64,000 bases of DNA, taken from Pohlia nutans (Eukaryota; Streptophyta; Bryopsida; Bryales; Mniaceae). The translations under genes were made by a program, and so were the position numbers. This document shows positions 58,162-64,000 of this stretch, in pieces (position 1 is the stretch's first letter; each line of letters starts with the position of its first letter). The stretch is taken from assembly GCA_022496805.1 (NCBI GenBank), contig CM040088.1, positions 16,771,001-16,835,000 of the forward strand, given 5' to 3'. The notes under the pieces are model-generated. The model searched no databases. It was given only the letters and a program-made list of their open reading frames with translations, and was not told where the DNA came from.

Positions 58162-59592
58162 GTCGATGCAATAGGGTCGGGTCTGCTAAGTGTTCTTCAT
58201 TCCAGGTATTCACGAGTACATGCCACTGTCACGCCCGATTTTTGGAGTCCTGCAAAACATTGAGACCAATTCCCAAGATTATGTGAAGGCAAAAGCTCAT
58301 CGAGAAATCGCAGGTTCAATTTCTCCATTACAGTAGTGTGCTAGAAAAATTCACGAATAAGTGCATGCCCATGATGTACAGAGCATAAAGGCGTATATTT
58401 TACATATACGATAGCCATGGTCACGTAACACCAGGTGGGACTTATTCTTCCGCAAGAAGATTTGTTCTTTTCAAGGACTGGTTTTCCATTCTATCACTGT
58501 AAGCTATGTGATCGTAGTTTCTTGTTCTGTGATCATGGCCATGAGCTCTGTTGTCTGACTATCGTTCAGTTATGAGGAGTGGCCAAACAGTACGAGATCT
58601 AACTAGAAGAACAGGGGTAAGCTGCACATTTGGCATCTTTTTCCAATTTTGTATATAATTTACGTGGTAGTCTAAGTTTTATCGCTTTTAGTATACTGTC
58701 CAGAATAAGAATAAGAGATTACGTTGATACTACCACCTAGTTCTATTCGTCGAATGTAACGTCCCCGTGGGGTCCATACTTGGTGGAATTAGGACAGACT
58801 GCAGAAAAACTGCAGACAATATACACACACATATGTGGACTTATCATATGATGTTCGCTTGCCATGTACTACCACTGGGCAACTTCCTAACTTGTCTAGT
58901 GCAGAAGAACACCAACTAATGACTGAATAAGAAAATTACTAAATTACCCTTCTGAATTTCACATGGAATAATCAATAAATTTTAGACCAACGCGGAGGAA
59001 AATTACGTACCTTCTGTGTTTCTACCCCTGCCAGGTTCAAATAGCATGAAATGTGGGGCAATATGGAAGTGTCGAATATCGAATTTTGCATTCAAAGTGG
59101 TATCCTGGAATACAGACAAACAAAAATTAGTGACTCTATCTTAATGAACAAACAATTCATACAGTTATAGGTGCAACCATGAGCATGAGGAATGTCATAG
59201 ATTGTCATAATAATAAGTGTCCACGATGTTGAATTCAGTAATGTTTTCAACCCGTGAGTAACGGTATAAACCACAACTGAAGTTTGTCCCTTGTCACTAA
59301 CATACACTATGACTGTACACGTTCGCTGGAAGTGCAGGAAAATTATGAAGTTAGTGAAATCCTGGAAACTGGATGAGATTTCAATTAACACCTTCGAATA
59401 TGACAGTCATGCAGTACTCATTCACAAGATTGCGAATGAAGCGATACAAAACCAATCTCAGCACATACTTATAGACAATAATGACTGACAGCAAGTTTTG
59501 CAAAACGCCATTAATTGCATCCCGACGGCTACACCGAACTAACCAAAAAACTCTCCTCTATAACAGACCCTCATCTCTCTTTGAATCCCTGC
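58162..59592. other. Intergenic or intra-element spacer
   Basis: No gene supported. No CACTA right terminus was recognised here (the closest, 'acagtagtg' near 58330, lacks the TTTCTAG part). Confidence 0.3.
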
Positions 59593-59838
59593 AGATAGTT
59601 AACTTGCCTCCGCCAAATTTCAGATTGCCATGCAGAATTGCTGAGCTCTGAAAGTGACTCCCTCCCCCGATAGCATCAACACCTCAGCGAAGGCTGTTAG
59701 TTTTTCTCTGACAAACCGCAGATAGTCAGCTTGTCTCCGCCAAATTTGAGAGTGCCGTGCAGAATTGCTGAGCCCTGAGACTGACTCCCTCCCCTGATAG
59801 GACCAACACCTCAGCGAAGGCTGTTAGTTTTTCGCTGC
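59593..59838. repeat. 127-bp tandem duplication in the 5' region of the AT-hook gene
   Basis: Copy 1 (59593-59719) and copy 2 (59720-59838) share AGATAGT, CTCCGCCAAATTT, GCAGAATTGCTGAG and CACCTCAGCGAAGGCTGTTA. It lies directly upstream of the start codon at 59867, probably in the promoter/5' UTR. Confidence 0.8.
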
Positions 59839-59866
59839 CTACACGCTCGCGAATCCAAAGGATACA

Positions 59867-62800
59867 ATGCCCATACCAACTGATTATGAAGTTATGCGAT
59901 TGAGAATCATTCAGGAGAACAAGAAAATTCTGGACGATGCGCTCCACCACGAGGACTCCGTGTGAGCACCCACATCCTGCTCCTGAGTTTACTTAGCACT
60001 GACTGTTGCCCTTCGTGTAATGCAGCACAATGCAGGAGTGTCAGTAGTAAAGCAGAGCTGGCACAGCCGCGCGTAGATAATGCAGCAGTTGGCGTCCGAG
60101 GAGTTTCTTCTGCTCCATGCAATATTCTCTGCGAAACTATAGTGTCTTGTGTAGCCGCCTCCATCGAAAAAGCTGCAGTGTCTTCAACCGCGAGTATCGT
60201 CACACCCAAAATAGTAATCGGGGGCAAGAGCAGCGTACGTAATTTGAGCCACCCCGTTAGAGTATAATCCGACGCACTCAGAGAATTGCGCAGTGTCTAG
60301 AACAAGTTGTTGAGATTAGTTAGGCGCGTTCTCGCTCATTCTCTTGGAATGCGTGCCTTCAGGTAAAACCCTAATTTGGCAAGTTGGATGAAAATCGTCG
60401 CACACCTGCCGCGTGGCGAGATCGTCGCAACACCTCATTGCCGGTAGATTTCTAATGTTTCATGTTCGTTGCTACATCCGCAGTTGCTCAATTTTCTTTT
60501 CCGAAGGAAAGGAAGTAAACTACGCCATTTACGTGTAATCTGATTCTAAAAACCCTGTTGCTCTCACTTCAGTGTACCAGATGTAATAGTTGGCCGGGGG
60601 GAGGATGTACTCGGTTTGCGGGTGATAAGGTAGCAGCTGATGACGTTCCAAAAATCATCCGGGGAAAGAAATTCAAGTGCTGCGTTATTTCTGTGCGGTA
60701 GATTTTGTTTTTAGTTGTTCTAATGTTCTGTAGTAACTCATCGTGGCGATCAATAGCGTGTCTCTTACTAATTCTAAATGCATGGTAAAGCTTTGGTTAT
60801 CCGCCAGGAATTTCTGATTGTGGTCCCGGCGTGGCTGTGTGGTGCCACCGATAAGCGCAGGGTAAATTTTGAGCTTATCTGCCACATTGCTCACGTCCTT
60901 GCATGTCCCCGGCGCAAGTACAGTTGGTCACATGTACAAAACCTTGTGTGAACGCACTAATTTCTTATGCAGGCATCGTAAAGTAGTTTTAAACAGGGTG
61001 GGAATGTGGCTCATTGTTTGCGTTACTCTTTTTCGTAATAGAGCTCTGCTTGTTACAATACAGGTACGACAAGCTCAACCAAAAGGCATTGCTAGATGCT
61101 GAATTATATGACAAAACGGGGAGGGTGAGGTCGCCGTCGCCGGTGGCTTTGAGCGATTCAGAGGAAGACCACCCCCCCGCTACTGAAGGGAAAGGTTACT
61201 GCAAATGCCCTGCCTCAATGGCGCCTTCGTCCCAGCCACACGCAGTACCCGCGGCCACACCCAAAATTGGAGAGGTCTCCAAAACCCCAGCTAGCAGACG
61301 CGTCTGCTTCAGAGGCTACTGCAGCGGAGGACACAGACTCTGACTACCACCATTCCGAATCAGAATCAGAGTACGAGAGCAATTCAGAGGAGTATGTTGA
61401 GGACTCTGCGGACGACGCTAGTACAGAGGACGACAACACCGTAGATACAAGGGAAGAGCTGGGAGCGCTCGCTACAGATTCAAGTGGATTACAAGGGAAG
61501 ACTCAATGCACCTCCAAGTCTAAATCACAGAGCGACAGACCCTCAACCAGCGCACCTGTAAGAGTCATTTTATTGTCAACTTCAAAGCCTGTTGACATGC
61601 AGTTAGCAATGTGAATTTGTTAAAGTTTTGGAGAGTGCGTAACTTACAACGGCAATTCTTAGGATCTGGTTTCTGTAGACGGAATTGTAACATGCATGGA
61701 TTTGCCATGAAAAGAAGTGCACGTTGAAGCGTGTGGGTGAAATTCATTCGTAAGCCGGGGCAAATGCAAATGGAATATAGAGAACGAAAGATAAAGTCTT
61801 CAGGAATTGGTTCCCATGCAACTAATAAATAGATTAATTTTAATTTAAGAGTATTTTTTCTAAACCTTGACGCTCACTATACATGATGTCCTGAATTTAA
61901 GTATGTGTTTTTTCAGGTACTATGCGTTATTTCCTACACTGTGTTGAAGATGAAGTTTGCAATGTGGCAGGTCAACAATCCAATCCCTGAAAACAATCCA
62001 ACACGGTAGATTGTACTCATGTCTGGGAACTGTCAAAGGTAAAGTACAGTACTTACTTGATGCAGTCCATGCAGAATTGATTCAACTTCCATGATCGTGG
62101 ATACGATGCCTAAATATCAGAAAGACACCCAAAATAGTGTACCCAGTGGAGAATTGGAAAGTATATAACATAGCGGCAGTCATAGGTGGCCGAGAATTAC
62201 CCAAAACCTTCACTAAGGATGTACGCAGGGTATTATGATCTTCAATGATCATGTTATGTGTTCTATTATTATTTACTTTACGGATCACGAAATAGATATG
62301 TACTGTGGACCGTTGGGATCAGCAAAACAATTTCTTTGTAAAACACCTCGATGATATGAAGTGAAATGTGAACTTTAATTTTTGTTCTGTGTAGAGTGAG
62401 AAGGTGAAAAGAATTCTGCAGTACTACCTAAATAGAAGACGCTCATTTGACAACCTCTAGGTAACAAATTGCACCTGTCACAACTCGTTTAGAGAGTTAA
62501 AAAAACATGACTATGAGGTCTACAAATTGATATATTGAAATACATCACATTATGCACTTTGTGTATAAAACATTAACGGAATTGTTGTATTGTTACAGTG
62601 CCAAACCGGAAACATGGTGACTGCCGTAGGAGAAAAAGATCGGCCTCAGCCATGGTCCAAGAAAAGCAAACCTGGAGCAACAACAACTAGAGAAACTAGA
62701 GCATCGGCAAAATCTATACTTGGCAGCGATATTGAAGAGGACACGATTAATAATCCGACTCCCGTTGGCAAACGCAGAGGTCGAAAACCGAAGTCCGCCG

Positions 62801-63097
62801 ATACTGGAAAGGGAAAACAAAAAACGAAATCACTGCCTGCTGCAACTGTCAATGTAGTTCTTGGACGTGGGAAGAACCCTGTGCCAGACGTTGAAGAAAT
62901 GCGGAAAAAGAGTGAAGAGGACGCGGCCACATGTGGGAGAGTAATGCGGAAAATAATTCTCCCAGCTACGCGTAAAACGTGCCCGACAACAACGCCAAGT
63001 GCTACTGTCCATACTAACATTGAAGAAACGACGCCACACCGTGCGTCTGAAGGTCCCAGTAATCCTCAAGACGTCTTGGATGCTCCAATATCAGCAA
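59867..63097 (+). CDS. AT-hook protein with acidic region (partial, continues beyond 63097)
   Basis: Exons proposed: 59867-59961, 61064-61557 and 62599-63097, with GT-AG borders and more exons probably beyond. It starts MPIPTDYEVMRLRIIQENKK, an N-terminal helix of the DYExxRLxxIxxN type seen at the start of several plant nuclear and transposon-encoded proteins. The second exon is acidic and Ser-rich (SESESEYESNSEEYVEDSAD). The third carries an AT-hook (KRRGRKPKSADTGKGKQKTK), so DNA binding in the nucleus is likely. The second exon changes frame near a run of seven C (61172-61178); one base fewer makes the whole exon open and in phase. It is divergent from the TNP2 gene and could be the second CACTA protein (the TNPA role) or a host gene. 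Confidence 0.55.
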
Positions 63098-64000
63098 GTA
63101 TGATACTTTTTCTCAATTGCAATGTTGAACCCGTCGCCTTTGACCATCAGAGACCTTGTGCATGCGCTAGTTGAGGTCAAAATTAAGGACCTGTCCAAAT
63201 TTTCAAACCCAATCAATGCTTTTGAGATAAGAAAGAAGCTTCCCACATCTCACCATTAAAATACTCATTGCACAGTAACCAATAATTTTATTCTCTCGGC
63301 ACATGACTTAGCACATGAGTACATGACCAAGTCCACATTGCAGAACTTTTCCATCTAAGAATTTTGTTGATTGCTCAATTAAAGCACCCTGTTTGTGCCA
63401 CTTTGTGTCGGCATCTTACAATATAAAAATTGAATTTGATATGTGTACATAATGGCACAAATAGGGTGGCTTACACGCAGCTACAGTTATAGCAAGGGAA
63501 GCAAGGTTTTCAAATGTAACCCATAAAGGACCAAGAAGCCTAATCAAAACTTCATGTTTTTCAAGTTTTAATCATTCTTTAGTAGGTTCTATGCGCAGTT
63601 ACTTTTGTTCAATTTTCTTTTTAACAATTATACAAAAACATGCAATATTCTTCAATGATATGAAAATTAGTCCCTTCTGAGTTATATTTTTTACAGTATG
63701 ATCATTTCAGTTGTCATTTTCAAACCATGAATCCCTGGTTCTTTAAAAACAAGAAGAAGTAATCCTTGGGGCAATTGCAATGTTGCAAGCACTCTTAGCA
63801 AACAAAATATTTCTCCTCAATCAGTGCATATGACATATGATTATAACTCATAGAACTATAATGTGTTGTATTCAAGGAATTTGAAATTACAGTAATATGT
63901 ATGGAAATGTCTATTTGGCGACAACATGTAACAGGAGAGAAGTAATATATGTCTTCAAATGGTCCACTGACAACGAATTATTGAAATTTATAGATAAGAA
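63098..64000. other. Probable intron downstream of the last visible AT-hook exon
   Basis: AT-rich DNA without open frames of note. A donor-like GTATGATA starts at 63098. The next exon would lie outside the window. Confidence 0.35.

Noticed and set aside
58320..58345. Possible right end of the CACTA element (acagtagtg)
   Set aside because: It matches only the last bases of the expected TTTCTAGTAGTG, and the flank is not the expected TATATGATTC.

Overview
This window is nuclear DNA of a land plant. Three ordinary, intron-bearing host genes are clear: a clathrin light chain (4471-5902, +), a WDR89-type WD40-repeat protein (13673-17132, -) and a plastid RETICULATA-related protein (27208-30326, -). 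All three use GT-AG introns, and I could join every exon in phase. The rest is AT-rich, repeat-dense DNA. The abundance of transposons, above all an element with a DUF7869-type protein (a family I associate with mosses, ferns, lycophytes, algae and oomycetes), suggests a seed-free plant with a large genome. That assignment is inference.

Layout. 1-3200: nested small elements and a 43-bp minisatellite upstream of the clathrin gene. 6.4-9.4 kb: several miniature elements, including a tandem run bounded by TTAA. 10.9-11.6 kb: a broken, unrecognised coding fragment. 13.3-17.2 kb: the WD40 gene with a Tourist-like element about 30 bp past its stop. 17.4-26.3 kb: no genes, but satellite-like repeats, a Stowaway-like element with its empty site nearby, a 1283-bp foldback with two 533-bp arms, and several TTAA- or TTA-flanked elements. 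26.6-30.4 kb: the RETICULATA-related gene. 30.5-35.3 kb: nothing I can assign.

35.3-42.5 kb holds the most unusual object: a degenerate, intron-containing, minus-strand gene for a DUF7869-type protein. It is embedded in 17 copies of a 19-bp palindrome (consensus TATCGGCYGGCAGCCGATA). The copies lie upstream of it, in its introns, between its duplicated 3' ends and, in two places, in frame inside coding sequence. I interpret this as a transposon whose protein may bind the palindromes. At 42506 it is cut by a CACTA (En/Spm) element, which runs right to at least 54.7 kb.

The CACTA element carries a TNP2-type transposase gene on the minus strand (44358-54712). That gene is dead: a 351-bp miniature element sits in its core exon, it has two in-frame stop codons, and its introns host three further miniature elements. 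From 55.8 to 58.2 kb there are duplicated exons and a broken coiled-coil ORF. A divergent plus-strand gene with an acidic region and an AT-hook (59867-63097 and onward) may be the element's second gene or a neighbour. The right end of the CACTA element was not found.
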